A stretch of 64,000 nt of DNA from Nephrocerus scutellatus. Lineage: Eukaryota; Arthropoda; Insecta; Diptera; Pipunculidae. Positions 33,193-45,330 of the stretch are shown here, in pieces. A program made the position numbers and the translations under genes. The notes under the pieces are model-generated. The model saw only the letters and a program-made list of their open reading frames with translations, did not search any database and was not told where the DNA came from. Numbering within the stretch: position 1 is the first letter of the stretch; each line of letters opens with the position of its first letter. Location: the NCBI GenBank assembly GCA_947095585.1, contig OX352762.1, forward strand, positions 49,771,540 to 49,835,539. Reading direction: 5' to 3'.

Positions 33193-33490
33193 AAATTCTC
33201 TGTATTAACTTCGCGTGCCCGTGTGTTTGTGGCTGGTTGGCCATATCTTGTGATCAATGTTTAACCCATATACGCCGAGTGGCGCCCATCTAATCTTTTT
33301 AAAATATTAGCCCGAGTTTCTTCAAATTTTATACACGTGTATCTTCTATGATAAAACTTTTTATAAAATTTGGAAGTGATCGGGCCTCAGAGCAGAATAA
33401 TTCCCTTTTTTTTTTTTCAAAATTTGCACACATTTGTATCTTCGATTACAGAATTTACCTGAAATATTTTAATTTTTATGGTTGTTTTTT
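33193..33490 (+). mobile_element. Array element copy a (short)
   Basis: It begins ATTCTCTGTATTAACTTC and ends in the family tail TTTTAATTTTTATGG plus a T run. It contains about two degenerate array units. See copy f for the best example. Confidence 0.65.
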
Positions 33491-33494
33491 TACT

Positions 33495-35120
33495 ACTTAG
33501 GGCGTATCTCCAGTATACGGTTTTCCGGTATTTTTACCACGCCTCCCGGCCGCGCCCCCGTCCACAAATGTGGTAAAGGAAAGGTAAAAACTAACTCTAC
33601 ACAGCCGTACTATTTTTATGGGCGTGGCCAAAGTTTAACGGAAGCTAGATTAATTTGAAATTGGTTTATGTCATTTCATGTAATTAAGGGGCATTTCATG
33701 TAATTATGCTTCCCCCAAACATTATACGGTTTTCGAGATTTGGGCTTTCGAACAGACCTCCCATGAAAGCTTCAACTGAGCAGATTTTGGAAATCGCCAT
33801 CTTGTTTTCCGGAAATGCACCCTTTAGGTGCGAAAAATGAATTTTTTTAAGTTATTAATTGGTAACAAATGTAAGGTAATATAAGTAAGTATCAATAAAA
33901 AAAAACCCATAAAAATTGAAATTTTTCATGAAATTCTCTAATAGGAGATGGGTATGTGTTAAAATTTGAAGAAAACCGGGCTAATTTTTAAAAAATTTAC
34001 ATGGACACCACACGGGTCTCAGGGCCCGATCACTCCAATCAACTTACAAAAAGTTTTGTCCATCAGTGATCACATGTGTTTAAAATTTGAAGAAAATTGA
34101 GCTAATTTTAAAAAAATTTTTATGGGCACCCCTCGGGCCTCAGGGCCCGTTCACTCCAAAAACTTAACAAAAAATGTTGTCCATTGGAGATACACATGCG
34201 TGTAAAATTTGAAGAAAATCGAGTAAATTTTGTAAAGTATTTGTATGGGAGCCACCCGAATTTTAATAGAAAGTGTTGTCTCCGGAAATACACATGTGTG
34301 CAAATTTTCAATCAAATAGGGCACTGGGAAGTGCGTTAAAAATTGATTGCAAGATTCCACGTCAGACGTCCGACAGACTGCTGACCGACATCAGCGGGCA
34401 AGTGAATATAGAGAATTTAAAAAAATGGGACCAATCGAACCATCCTTGCCAGTAGTAGATTTAAAAAACTGATTTTTCCATAAAATTACAACAAGGGCGT
34501 TCGTAAAAGTGAGTGGGATTATCAAAAAGTTAAATTGAATTAAATTAAATTAGTCCATATCCAATCTAAATATAAAATGGAGCGCACTGTGTTTTTCAGT
34601 GTGTGCATAATTTACAAAAATGCCTCTTTAAAGGAAAAACTCATCTCTAAATATAAATTAATTGATTAATTTTGATGTACCTTCCGTTTAAATTGGACCA
34701 CACCCATAAAAATAGCATGGCTGTGTAGACCTAATTTTCGCCTTTCATTTGGTACCTATACTTAGGACATGCCCACTTTTACGAACGCCCCTTTTGTAAT
34801 TTTATGGAAAAAAGTATTTTGGCTCTGCTTTTGGCAAGGATTGTTCGATTGGTCCCATTTTTTATTTTCATTGATACTTACCTATATTACCTTTCATTTG
34901 TTACCAATTAACACCTAAAGCTCCTTCAAATAACTTGAAAAATGCATTTTTCTGATAAAAATTAGAAACTGGTTGCCCCACCCACCTAAAGGGGGGATTT
35001 CCGGGAAACGAGATGGCGATTTCCAAAATCTGCTTAGTTGGGGCTTTCATGGGAGGTGTGTCCGAAAGCCCAAATCTCGAAAACCGTATGCTGGAGTTTA
35101 GCCCTAGTTAGGAGCCCTAT
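33495..35120. repeat. Large imperfect inverted repeat around array copy b
   Basis: The arms (about 33500-33895 and 34440-35120) share, in opposite orientation, the phrases ACGGTTTTCGAGATTTGGGC, GGAAATCGCCATC, AATTGGTAACAAATG and TATTTTTATGGG next to ACACAGCC. The blocks are in a rotated order in the two arms, as if taken from a longer tandem unit. The shared unit also occurs at 24.2 and 36.6 kb. Confidence 0.65.
33897..34425 (-). mobile_element. Array element copy b
   Basis: Reverse orientation: the tail with ATTCTCTAATAG is at the left (33933) and the head TATAGAGAAT at the right (34407-34416). It contains about three to four units. Confidence 0.7.
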
Positions 35121-35690
35121 CATGATTTCCGCCGCGAAACAATTTTTGCATGTTATCGTGAAATTGGAATAACCAAACACGGTACTTTTCGCCATCTATC
35201 CGATATCTAGAAAAGTTCCGCAATCAAACAGAAGACGGACATTTTTGAATAATGTAGTAATAAAAAATTGTTTACATTTATATATAGTAGATGTTTAGAT
35301 TTTTAACATTAAATTATTTTCGAAAATTTTGAGAGTAGAAAAAGCTTTAAACTAAACCCTAAACAGTTCAAGGTTTGGTTTTCCCTATGATGCTTTCTAG
35401 TGGTGTTCTCAAGCTAAAATATCCCTGAACAATGGGAACGAGAAAGAAAGCACCTTTTATACCAAACCAATATGTCCTTCATCGTTCCTCCTCCCATTTT
35501 GATATTTCGGGATTGTCAATGAAGAAAGACACCGTCCACTCGTACAAAGACGAATTGATTAAGATAACAGAAATGGCGAAAGCCAACCAAAAGCAGGAAT
35601 GGTTGGGAAGCATTAAGGACATAAAAAACATTAAGTGAATTCTTGTCATCAAGCGATAGACCTTGGTGAATGATACATCGCGAAAAAACG
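35121..35690 (+). other. Spacer with one 68-codon ORF, unassigned
   Basis: The ORF at 35432-35638 starts MGTRKKAPFIPNQYVLH and has a balanced, charged composition (HSYKDELIKITEMAKANQK). I do not recognise it. It has no neighbouring partner gene and may be an exon or transposon remnant. Confidence 0.25.
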
Positions 35691-35774
35691 AAATGGAAAA
35701 TTTTATTCAAGACTGAATTGAAAATTTGCTTGAGTTGCAGAAGTACAGAATTGAACCACAGAGGTTCCATAAAA

Positions 35775-36040
35775 TTTGAGGGCTCAATTTCGTAATTATT
35801 TGTAATATTTTCTTGGTCAGGTATTGTAGTTTTCACTGACCCTGGCCCATTCATTAAAGCATTAGACTCGCGTCATTTTTAGTTTCGTGATCTTTTTCCA
35901 TTTAGCTTTTTCAATGAATCAGAGAGAATTCTAAGAAAATAAATTGAAATCGGCTACAAACGTGAGGAATGTGTAAATTACATTTCTTCGATTTTTGAAT
36001 TTTAATAAAGGCTTATCACCCCGTTACCCGTGGAGCAAGT
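35775..36040 (+). repeat. 3' UTR fragment of LINE-D
   Basis: This matches, in inverted orientation, the 3' UTR of the LINE remnant at 47.6-47.9 kb (shared phrases TAATATTTTCTTGGTCA, TTTTTCAATGAATCAGAGAG and GGCTACAAACGTGAGGAATG). It is a 5'-truncated copy without coding sequence. Confidence 0.75.
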
Positions 36041-36845
36041 CATCTCCCTTGTCAATAAGTTTTCATAAAAAAAATTAAAAGTAAATAGTTGTACTGTTCA
36101 GGCCAATCGAACGCACTCTAAATGCCCATTAAAAAAAATCGGATATGTGGAAAATGCGTCTATGACTTTAATGAGTGCGTTTATGACATTAAATAAGTGC
36201 ACTTGCTGGCTTAGAGAAATTCATAATACGGGGGGGGGTTTAAGCGGGTCGAAAAGAAGATATCGAAATAGTTTAAGACTTGCGGCAGAAATCCTATTAT
36301 GATTAACACTCTGTTATAGTCCTAGGTTCTTATTCCTCTTACTTCTATGAGTGAACACTTGTCAATTTGTTTTAGATTAGTCCATGATCATGAGTAACAC
36401 TTCATTTCAGTTAATTGAACGACTCTTCACTTAAATTGTGGTACTGAAGTGAAGAAATTGTTCGATTGATATTTTTTACTTCAGATAAATGCCAGTGTAA
36501 ATCATCTGAACTAATTGCACGAGCAGAACACCTCTTCGCTTACTAAGTGGTTTGATGAATGTTAGGGGTTAATTGGTATCGTTCGTATAAAAGGTAATAA
36601 AAATACTTTTCATCTTATAAAAAATTCGATTCAATACAATCCCCCTCGACAGAGTTAGAGCCAAAAAATGACTTTCTCATTAAACTTCAGCGGGGGGCGT
36701 GTTTAAAAGAGATTGTGCCTAAATATTGGTATCAAATGAAAAGTGGAAATAACTTCTACACAGCCGTACTTTTGACGTGACAACGTCTCACTACAAGGTT
36801 TAAGAGGTACATGTTCAAAAAGTCGAATGTTTAATGTCACTATTT
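36041..36845. other. Spacer with dispersed repeat copy
   Basis: Positions 36545-36775 repeat the segment at 24195-24400. I see no gene. Confidence 0.5.
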
Positions 36846-36983
36846 AACAGATGTTAAGTTACGTTTTTAACAGATGTTATGTTGCGTTTTTAACAGATAT
36901 TATGTTGCGTTTTTAACAAATGTTAAGTTACGTTTTTAACAGATGTTATGTTGCGTTTTTAACAGATGTTGTGTCAAACTTTT
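36846..36983. repeat. Tandem array, 23 bp x 6
   Basis: AACAGATGTTATGTTGCGTT plus three T repeats from 36846 in six 23-bp steps, alternating GTTAAGTTACG and GTTATGTTGCG variants. Confidence 0.92.
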
Positions 36984-36994
36984 ATTATCCACTG

Positions 36995-37625
36995 GGATTT
37001 GGTCATGACGAACTAGAATTGTTTGAACTAAGCAATTTTTTAAGCGATTCGTATGAAATTCGGTATGAAGGTATAAGACTTGTTCCTATGGAAATTCTGT
37101 GATCTGGCCAATAGGGTCTGGAATTTCTGGAGCAAATCAATTCCTAAAGCGATGCGCATGAAATTCGGAATCTAGGACTAAGATGCGACTATAAGACTTT
37201 TTTCTATGGAAATTCTAGAATATGATCATTATGGTCTGGAATTTCTGGATCAAGGCAATTTCTCAAGCGATACGCATAAAATTGAGAATGTAGGACTAAG
37301 ATGCGACCATAAGACTTCTTCCTATGGGAATTCTGGAATATGTTCATTATGGTCTGGAATTTCTGGAACAAAGCAATTTCTCAAGCGATTCGCATAAAAT
37401 TCGGAATGTAGGACTAAGATGCGGCCATAAGGCTTCTTCCTATGGAAATTCTAGCATATGGTCAAAAGGATCTGGAATTTTCGGAGCTAAGCTATTTCTC
37501 AAGCGATTTGTATGAAATTCGGATTGTAGGATTAAGATGCGACTGTTAAACATGTTCCCATCGAAATTCTGGGATATGGTCATTAAGAACTGGAATCTCT
37601 GAAAACTGAGCCGTTTCTCAAGCGA
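36995..37625. repeat. Tandem array, 118 bp x about 5
   Basis: ATGGAAATTCT recurs at 37088, 37206, 37324, 37442 and (as ATCGAAATTCT) 37560, exactly 118 bp apart, with the whole unit conserved between. The array starts directly after the 23-bp array. Confidence 0.92.
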
Positions 37626-38680
37626 CTTGTGCCTTTTAATTTAATCGTAATATCGCCCACAATGTCAAAAAATTTTACTCCAACCGCGCGTAACGATTAC
37701 ATGCACTTTTTTTTTTAACAGCTCTTACTTCTCCTACTACTATCGACGCAACTGCATTACTGTGTTTTGGCAGTGATATGCAATATCCAATATTCCATAT
37801 GCACCCACCTCAAAATAAATTGTTATGAACATTTAAATCCGCTTATAAATTATTTATTCTATTGTATGTGATGTGATTGCTGATGATGTACGAGTATGTG
37901 ATTTCAATAAAATACAATCAAGCTCATAGCTTGAGCAGAACGAAACAAACATATGCAGTAGTAGGCTGCGGTGAAGAATTCATCCGCTGCGCAGTTTATG
38001 CTGCATGTTGGTCAAAAATTCACTTTTCAGTCAATGCAGTGAAAAAAATCGACGGGCAGTTTACGCAGCCACTTTAAATTGGATGCAAAGAGCAAAATGT
38101 AAATGTCAAATTGTCGCCCTACAAGCAGACTGTAAGTCGGTTTAAAATCTAGCCGCAATTTCGTGCATACCGACTGCTTGCTTTTGCTTGCTTGACTACG
38201 CAGCTACCTAATTCTTTACCGCAGCCGTAGTGATAGTATAGACTCTGTTCATTTTCTATCGGTGCTCTGCTCTGCTTGCTCTATCAACATTGCATAAAGT
38301 GATACAGTGTTGTCGTGTTTGGTCGTGTTACAGAAAAAAAATACTACTATAAGTTACAAAAAAAGAAAAAAGAAAAAAGAAAAAAAAAATAATGACAACT
38401 TGCAAGCTTCCTTGCCACTATTTCCTCTTCTTTTCTCTTATCGTATCCTTACTCATCCTTACTGTTACAGTAACTAGAGCAAATAACTCTTAGATCAATT
38501 ACAGAAATGAGAGAACCATGCAAAAGAAATTTAATGATGAATAATTGGCCTACATGTTTCAAAGCGACATTCTTCGATGCTCGAAGTTCGGTGCAGCAGT
38601 CGTGATAGACGTTCTCTATCAATGCTCCATGTACCATTTGCAAGCGACGTTGCTATTGATACCATTTCCTTTTTTTTTTA
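37626..38680. other. Spacer with dispersed repeats
   Basis: Positions 37970-38090 match 46561-46690 in inverted orientation (AATTCATCCGCTGCGCAGTT region). 38245-38330 resembles 40515-40600. An A/G-rich run lies at 38335-38390. No gene was recognised. Confidence 0.5.
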
Positions 38681-39735
38681 ATTCTCTATATTAACTTCAC
38701 TTGCCCGTGGGTCGGTCGTCGGTCGTCTGTCGTGGAATCTTGCGATCAATTTTTAACCCACTTCCCAAAGCCCGATTTTATTGAAATTTTGAACACATAT
38801 GTATTTCCGGAGACAACACTTTCTATTTAAATTTGAAGACCCTCAGGCCCCGGGGTCGGGGGGCTCCCATACAAATATTTTACAAACAAAACATTTTCTT
38901 CAAATTTTATACACATGTGTATCTCTGATAGGCAACACTTTTTGTGAAAATTTCGGAGACCCTGGGCCCCGGGCTCGTGGGACCCCATAAATTTTTTTAA
39001 AAAAATAACCCGATTTTCTTCAAATTTTATACACATGTGTATTCCTGATAGACAACACTTTTTGTAAAAATTTTGGAAACCCCGGGCCCCGGGTTCGTGG
39101 GACCCCATAAATTTTTTTTAAAAAATAACCCGATTTTCTTCAAATTTTATATACGCATATAGCTCTGATAGACAACACTTTTTGTAAAAATTTTGGAGAC
39201 CCCGGGCCACCTGCTCGTGGGACCCCATAAAATTTTTTTAAAAAATAACCCGATTTTCTTAAAATTTTATATACGCATGTATCTCTGATAGACAACACTT
39301 TTTGTAAAAGAGACCCGGGCCCCAGGGTCATTGAGCCCCAAATTTTTTAAAAAAAAAATTAACCCGATTTTTTTTTAATTTTACATACGTGTGTATCTCC
39401 GATGGACAACCCTTTTTGCAAAAATTTTGGTGGCCGGGTCCGTGGGGCCCCATAAAAATTTTTCAAAAAAATTAACCCGATCTTCTTCAAATTTTATACA
39501 CCCCTGTATCTCCCATGGACAAAATTTTTTGTAAAGTTTTTGGAGTGAACAGGCCCTGAGGCATAAGGGGTGCCCATATACATTTTTTAAAAATTAGCTC
39601 GATTTTCTTAAATTTTTTAACACATGTGTATCACTGATGGACATAACTTTTTGTAAATTTGTTGGAGTGATAGGGCCCTGAGACCCGTGTGGTGTACATG
39701 AAAAATTTTAATTTTTATGGGTTGTTTTTTTATTT
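38671..39735 (+). mobile_element. Array element copy c
   Basis: The head ATTCTCTATATTAACTTC is at 38681 after a T run, and the tail ACATGAAAAATTTTAATTTT is at the right end. Between them, about seven units follow. GACCCCATAA recurs at 38981, 39101 and 39221, exactly 120 bp apart, and spacing drifts later. Confidence 0.8.
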
Positions 39736-40899
39736 TGGCTGGTCTTTTCTTTAATCACTCCAAAATTACTAAGAGTTAATAACTCTTTCATCAAACTATA
39801 TAATAAAAAGAGAACCAGATAAACCGAAATTAATGGCGAATATTGCGTCTGCGCGTTTCAAAGCGAAAAACATTTTGATTCATACTTCTATTTCCATACC
39901 ATACCACTTCCCCAACAACTTAATCACCTTTGCAAACATTTGTAAACAACCAAAAACCTCTCTCTAAAGCAAATATGTGTAGTACTAGTAATTGTATTGA
40001 AACTCGAAAGTTCCCTTCGGTGCTCTGCTTTCTCGTTCTCTTAACCTTGCAGTTGCAACTTGAAATCCTTATGGTTGCACGAAAAATGTTTCTTTGTTGG
40101 CTCTCTGCTTGCTTCCTTTCGGCTTTTCTTTAATAGTTTATAAATTACAAAATCTGAAAACATACTATCAAGCTTTCAGCATGAGTGGAACGAAAAAACA
40201 TGTGCAAAAAAAAGCAAAACCTTCTGTACAGAAAGCCCAATTTTACGCATTCTAATGCTCTAAAAAATAAGAAAGGCGGCAGCATTTGTCAACGCGCTAA
40301 CTGGCGGTAGTGAAAATAAAAAGTGCGAGAAATGTAAGTGAAAACAGAAAATTTTTATATGGATTTAGTTCTCTTGTTCGTTTTTAAACATGTATTGTCA
40401 ATAAGCAAAACAGTTGGGCTTTCTGGAGAGAAGGTTATGAGTGGCAATATAGTTTCTGTTGGTTTTGTGTTGCTTCTCTGCTTGTTCCATTTCGGCTTTT
40501 TTTAACACTCTGTTTGTCTTTTATCGGTGTTTTGCTCTGTTGGTTCTATTAATATTGCATAAATTGATACAGTGCTGTCGTGATACAGAAAATCGGTGAT
40601 TTACCTTGCTCGGTTTCTTAACATTGCATAAAATTATACAGTGCTGTTGTGATAGAGAAAAAAAACACAATTCTAGTATGTTATAAAAAAAGAGGAATGG
40701 TTGTTCATACGTATTTATTTAGAATATTCATTTTAACCGTAAATCTTCTTACTAAATTTTTTTTTATTATTATTATTTATAATAGTACAATCTTATCACA
40801 TGATAATTTATTACTGATGATGATACGCACTTATTTGTAACAAATAAGTGGAACGAGTACGGGTTTACAACGAATCAATATTCTGCTTCCAGCAACGAA
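39736..40899. other. AT-rich spacer
   Basis: It holds copies of dispersed motifs near 40390-40440 (AACAGTTGGGCTTTCTGGAG) and 40515-40600. No gene. Confidence 0.45.
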
Positions 40900-40909
40900 T
40901 CTTCAATTA

Positions 40910-41668
40910 TTAAATGACAAGCTCATGCGGTATAATTCTTTTAAGGCGTCTTAGTTTTTGTGTTAGGTCAAGAAGTTGTATTGATTCAGTATTGGTATGT
41001 TGCAGTAATCTTCTTTCATGTTTGATGGCAAATTCCTGGATTACTTCATCAACCCATTTAACATTTAGATCTTCATGTAATTCCTCGTTGGTTACGTAGC
41101 GGTAAGCATTCGTTATTGCACATATAAATTTCGCAATCTTGAATGATTCAACTTGTTTAGTACAGCCACAGAGTTGGATCCCATACGTCCAAATTGGTTT
41201 AATAATCGATTCGTAGATAAGGCGCTTACAGTACAGGCTAAGCTTAGAATGTTTTCCTATCAGCCAGTACATTTCACGTTGTTTTATTTTAATTTGTTCA
41301 GCTTTTTGTCTAACGTGGTGTTTCCAGTTTAAACTTGAATCGAGATGCAATCCAAGATATTTAGCAGATTCAGCTTGTGGAATTTGTACCCCATTGAGAA
41401 ATGTATGGAAGTTACAATTTTTGTGCCGCAACGCATATGTTACATGGACTGATTTCAGCTCGTTCAGCTTTAATTTCCAATCCCTTGTCCATTGGCTGAT
41501 TTTATCGAGTGCCTGTTGTAAGTATTCAACTGCTTGATTCTGCGATTTGCTTGATGCCAATACTACCGTTTCATCAGCAAAAGTTCCGATGAAGGTTGTT
41601 TTCGTTGTCGGTATATCGGAAGTGTAAAGAAGATATAGGAAAGGCCCTAGTTCACTACCCTGAAGCAC
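40910..41668 (-). pseudogene. Jockey RT C-terminal half
   Basis: GSELGPFLYLLYTSDIP is followed by IGTFADETVVLASS, in which the catalytic FADD is FADE (codon 41570-41572). Then come KLNELKSVHVTY, YLGLHLDSSLNWKHH and PIWTYGIQL, and the ORF ends with LRRLKRIIPHELVI, the usual Jockey C-terminus. Confidence 0.88.
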
Positions 41669-41710
41669 TCCTGCTACAGCTGTGTAAAAGTTAGAGTATG
41701 ACTCTTCATG

Positions 41711-42683
41711 TTATACTCTAAATTTTCGTTTGGAGAGATACGACTCAAGCAGTTGGCAGTAATTTTGTGGCACTAATTTACTTATCTTACAGATAAGACC
41801 CTCATGCCACACTCTATCTAAAAATACAGCAGGGCAGTATTTCTTCTCTTCAAATGCTTGTTCTATCTTTGCGGTCACACGATAAACTTGATCTATGGTC
41901 GAATGTTTATTCCTGAATCCAAACTGGAAACCAGGTATAATGATCTTTGGTTTTAGTCGTTTCAAAAACAACTTCTCAAACAACTTTGAGATAGTTGGTA
42001 ACAAAGAGATCGGCCTGTATGATGTCATTTGCTCACCGGGTTTGTCTGGTGTTTTTGTATAAAGATCTATAAACTGGTTTAGGATCAATCCTAGATTGTA
42101 TATCGTGTGGTTGAAATACTGATGCCAAGTGTTGAGCAAACAGTTCGGCTTTTTCATCGTTACGTCGCACCCGTTCTCCATTTGTGTTCCTAATAGGTAT
42201 TATTGTATTATTGGCCTCTTATATCTCTTAGTAGCTTTCTAAAGAGAATAGTTTTTGTCAGCTTCAAGACCCAGTCCTTTCAGATAATTTTCAGTACAAG
42301 CCTCTTTATGTTCTTTAATTAATCGGTTAACTTTATTACTTACTCGATTAAATTCTCTTTTGTCAATAATATTTCTGGTTCTATGCCATTCTATGTTCTA
42401 TGCGTCTTTTCCTACGCCTTTCTTTTATCAGTTCTCGAATCTCTATGGGGTAGTTGATCTCTTGTATAACTTTATCACCTAATTCGGGTGTAGCCTCTTT
42501 AGCTGCTTCACGCATAGAGTTAATAAAATATCCAGCTTGTATTTCAAGTTCTTGTTTAGTTTTGAGACAAACTTTTAGCTCAATTAGATTGTCCAGTTTC
42601 TCTCTAAATAATTCCCAATCCGATAACTTATTAGTAATGTTAAGTTTCCTTTTCTTTTTAATGACTAATGTACTCAGAGTCAT
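41711..42683 (-). pseudogene. Jockey linker and RT N-terminal half
   Basis: The linker segment at 42683-42381 (ELFREKLDNLI, DKVIQEINYPIEIRELIKER) is followed after a gap by SYRPISLLPTISKLFEKL, FQFGFRNKHSTIDQVYRV and VFLDRVWHEGL. The palm box normally reads LDxxxAFDRVWH; the part holding the first catalytic Asp is shortened to FLDRVWH. The frame is lost near 41700. Confidence 0.85.
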
Positions 42684-42749
42684 TAAGACCTGTGTGTGAT
42701 TGGAAGTAAGGTCTTCAATTCCTTCGACTTCAATGTCATTCGAGGCTAT

Positions 42750-43160
42750 TCATTTCGAGATATAAAAGTCAATCAAATCAGGAACTTTGTTGATGTCTGT
42801 AGGCCAATAAGTGGGCTTACGCGATGAGTGATATTCACAGTAGATTGCCCCTAAACTTAGTTCAGCACCACCATGGTTCATCGTTATTATGGTAGATTGC
42901 ATAAATGGTTTTTTAATTTCCACTTGTTGAAAATGTAGGATGTTTCGTTTGATTAAGATTGCTGTTCCTCCTCGAGCACGACCACTGGGATGCAATGTCC
43001 AATAGGCTTTATATCCCATAATTTTGATAAAGTTTTTCTCTGTAAAGTGCGTCTCTGATATTAAAGCTATGTCTATGTTGTTGATTCTTAGAAATACATC
43101 TAGTTTTTGGGCTCTTGCATTAAGCCCGTTAGCGTTCCAGCTATTTTACGTAGGAACGTT
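42750..43160 (-). pseudogene. Jockey endonuclease, internally deleted
   Basis: SWNANGLNARAQKLDVFL, ALISETHFT and RARGGTAILIKR mark the N-terminal half. The reading then jumps from GAIYC to KPTYWPTDINKVPDLIDFYI, omitting the block with the GDxNAKH active site (about 60-70 residues in related elements). Confidence 0.85.
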
Positions 43161-43208
43161 ATAGTCATTTACTTTTTATTTTTTAGCGTTTTGTTTGGTG
43201 GCTTGGAA

Positions 43209-43763
43209 TTATCTTCCAGTTTTTCCAACCTGTATAGTATGGTATTCCATATTGTATTGTTTACTATCCTTGTTATTGGATTCAGTTTCTTTTATATCGC
43301 TGAGTAGTTTTTTAATTTTACTGTAGTCATTTTCAGACTGCGTTGTTATTTTGATATCATTATTGGATTTTGCTTTAAACTGAGCAGGTTTATCTTTCAC
43401 TGCCAATACTTGAGCTCTGAGTATATTGAAATCTCTAACATTGCTCACATTGATTGGTGGTGGTAAAGGTTCTTTTTGGGGATCAGGTTGTGGCTGTTTT
43501 GGTATTTCATTAGGTTTCGGCAGAAATACGCTTGGGGATGGCGTTTTGGAGAGTCTCCTCTTTTTATTTGCATTTATCTTATTTTGTCTGATTCGAGTTA
43601 CTTCCTTCTCAAGCTCCTCTTCATCCGTAAAATATTCTTTGTCGAGATATTGGTGGCTCTGGCTTCTAACATTAGTAGACATAGAAGGTTTTATTTGCCT
43701 CTCTACTGTTTCAATTCTGCTTTTTAAGCTTACCATAATATCTTGGTATTTACTACATTGCAC
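43209..43763 (-). pseudogene. Jockey ORF1 (gag-like), C-terminally truncated
   Basis: The reverse reading starts MQCSKYQDIMVSLKSRI (coiled coil), then a basic Pro-rich part and PPPINVSNVRDFNILRAQV with NNDIKITTQSENDYSKIKK. This is the conserved N-terminal half of Jockey ORF1. The C2HC zinc knuckles that should follow are absent, and the frame runs directly into the start of ORF2 near 43190. Confidence 0.8.
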
Positions 43764-43779
43764 CTCATATTGCTGGCAT

Positions 43780-44045
43780 TTTTAAATTCTCTATATTAAC
43801 TTCGCGTGCACGTGGCTGGCTGGTCAGATTTTCTGATCAATTTTTAACCCACTTCCCAAAGCCCCACTTTATTGAAATTTTGCACACATGTATATTTCCG
43901 GTGACAATACTTTCTATTAAAGTTCGGGGGGCTCCCATACAAATATTTTACAAAATTTACCCGATTTTCTTTAAATTCTCAAATTTTGTACACATGTGTG
44001 TCTTCGATGGAAAACACTTTTTGTAAAAATTTGGAGTTCAGGTTA
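43780..44045 (+). mobile_element. Array element copy d (head only)
   Basis: It begins ATTCTCTATATTAACTTCGC at 43788, directly upstream of the Jockey 5' end, and breaks off after about two units. Confidence 0.65.
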
Positions 44046-44649
44046 CCGCGATTTTTTGCACTAACCGCAGCCGTTTTAATATAATTTCGCGTTAATAAAT
44101 ATGGGATTTTAGGTTTTAAAAATATCACTGACGCAACACACTTGTTGTTATCTTGACAGATTTGCCAGAGGTTACTAAATTAACTATGCTTATCATTGCA
44201 CTGACTGTATAATAATACAAAATCAAACAATAATCTTTAATATGCGGTTCATTTCCCATTGTTTATAGAATAATGACTCTGAAATATCCTTTCAATACAA
44301 TACGGTACTTTTCCACATATACACTTTTGTATATACGGGTGGCTGAGACCAAGTGTGACCAAATGAAAACGCTGTAATTTTTTTAATTTTGATTATTGAA
44401 ATTTCGTGGAATATGTTGAAAACATATGTTTTCCCCTCAAACTCGAGTAGGAGGTGTTGGAGTGTCTCGGAACTTGCTATACAACAACTTGCAACTTGGA
44501 AGTTATTGTCAAATTTCTTGATTTGAAGAGTTGGGTATGTTAGCTTTAAGACACGGTGCGCTTAATTATAGTGCCATGCTGCTACTGCTAACACGAGATA
44601 GTCAAAGGAATGCAATACTTTAAATTTTTCGCTCTACTATTTTAATTGA
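44046..44649. other. AT-rich spacer
   Basis: No gene or repeat was recognised. Confidence 0.4.
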
Positions 44650-45330
44650 AGGACCAATGCTCGAAGTCGTACTCAACGTATTCCCTCTTTTTGTTCTCAT
44701 TTATCTGCAGCCCCAGATTTCGTGCTTCCCGCTCGATCTAAATGAACGTTTGTTGTACAGAGCTTGGATTTCAATTATGTTAAAAACGTCTGCATAAGAC
44801 CGTGTTTACATGAAGTTATATATGATTGTTCTTCTCGCCGTTATATAAGAATCTCGATTCACTTTCTGGAACGTCAGTCGGAAGTTAACAAAGGCCTGAT
44901 GTCTTTAACTCCTTGAAGGAGTTCGTTATAGATTTGGAATTGGCTAAACACTTGACTTGACACTGGTCAGACATCTTTTCTTGGCTTATAACATTAATCC
45001 CGGGTCAATCTAAATAGTCGAGTCAGTTTATTTGGGATACCGTATTCTCTTATGACTTTATAAAGTTCTACACTGGATATGCTATCATAGCCGGCTTTAA
45101 GGTCAATAACCAAATTCTATTGTTCTTTTGAATTCAAGATCTATTGTTGATTTGCCAGTGATGAAGCCACATTATTGACGGTCATTCATACTTGCACTTT
45201 AAGTATATGAATTTCTCGGTGCAGAGCGTGTCCTCCAGATTTGATCAACTCCCGCGGGAATGCCGTTTGATCCCGGGGTCTTTTTGTTTTTGGCCTTACA
45301 CTAACCTTACTCAGAAGGACTAGACTATTC
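44650..45330 (-). pseudogene. LINE reverse transcriptase fragment
   Basis: Reverse-strand pieces: GIPAELIKSGGHAL, CGFITGKSTID, LVIDLKAGYDSISSVELYKV with the first catalytic Asp, and EYGIPNKLTRLFRLT. Further left, AARNLGLQINENK-like sequence marks the region after the active site. The YADD block is deleted or unreadable. It resembles RTE/R4-group RTs but is too decayed to assign. Confidence 0.7.

Larger units (their letters stand above)
40900..43790 (-). mobile_element. Jockey-type LINE, reverse, multiply deleted
   Basis: ORF1 lies at the right, then endonuclease, then RT to the left. Every part has typical Jockey-clade sequence but at least three stretches are deleted. Confidence 0.88.

Noticed and set aside
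35432..35638. 68-codon ORF as a host gene
   Set aside because: It has a plausible composition but no recognised domain, no promoter or splice evidence and repeats on both sides, so it is listed only as unassigned.
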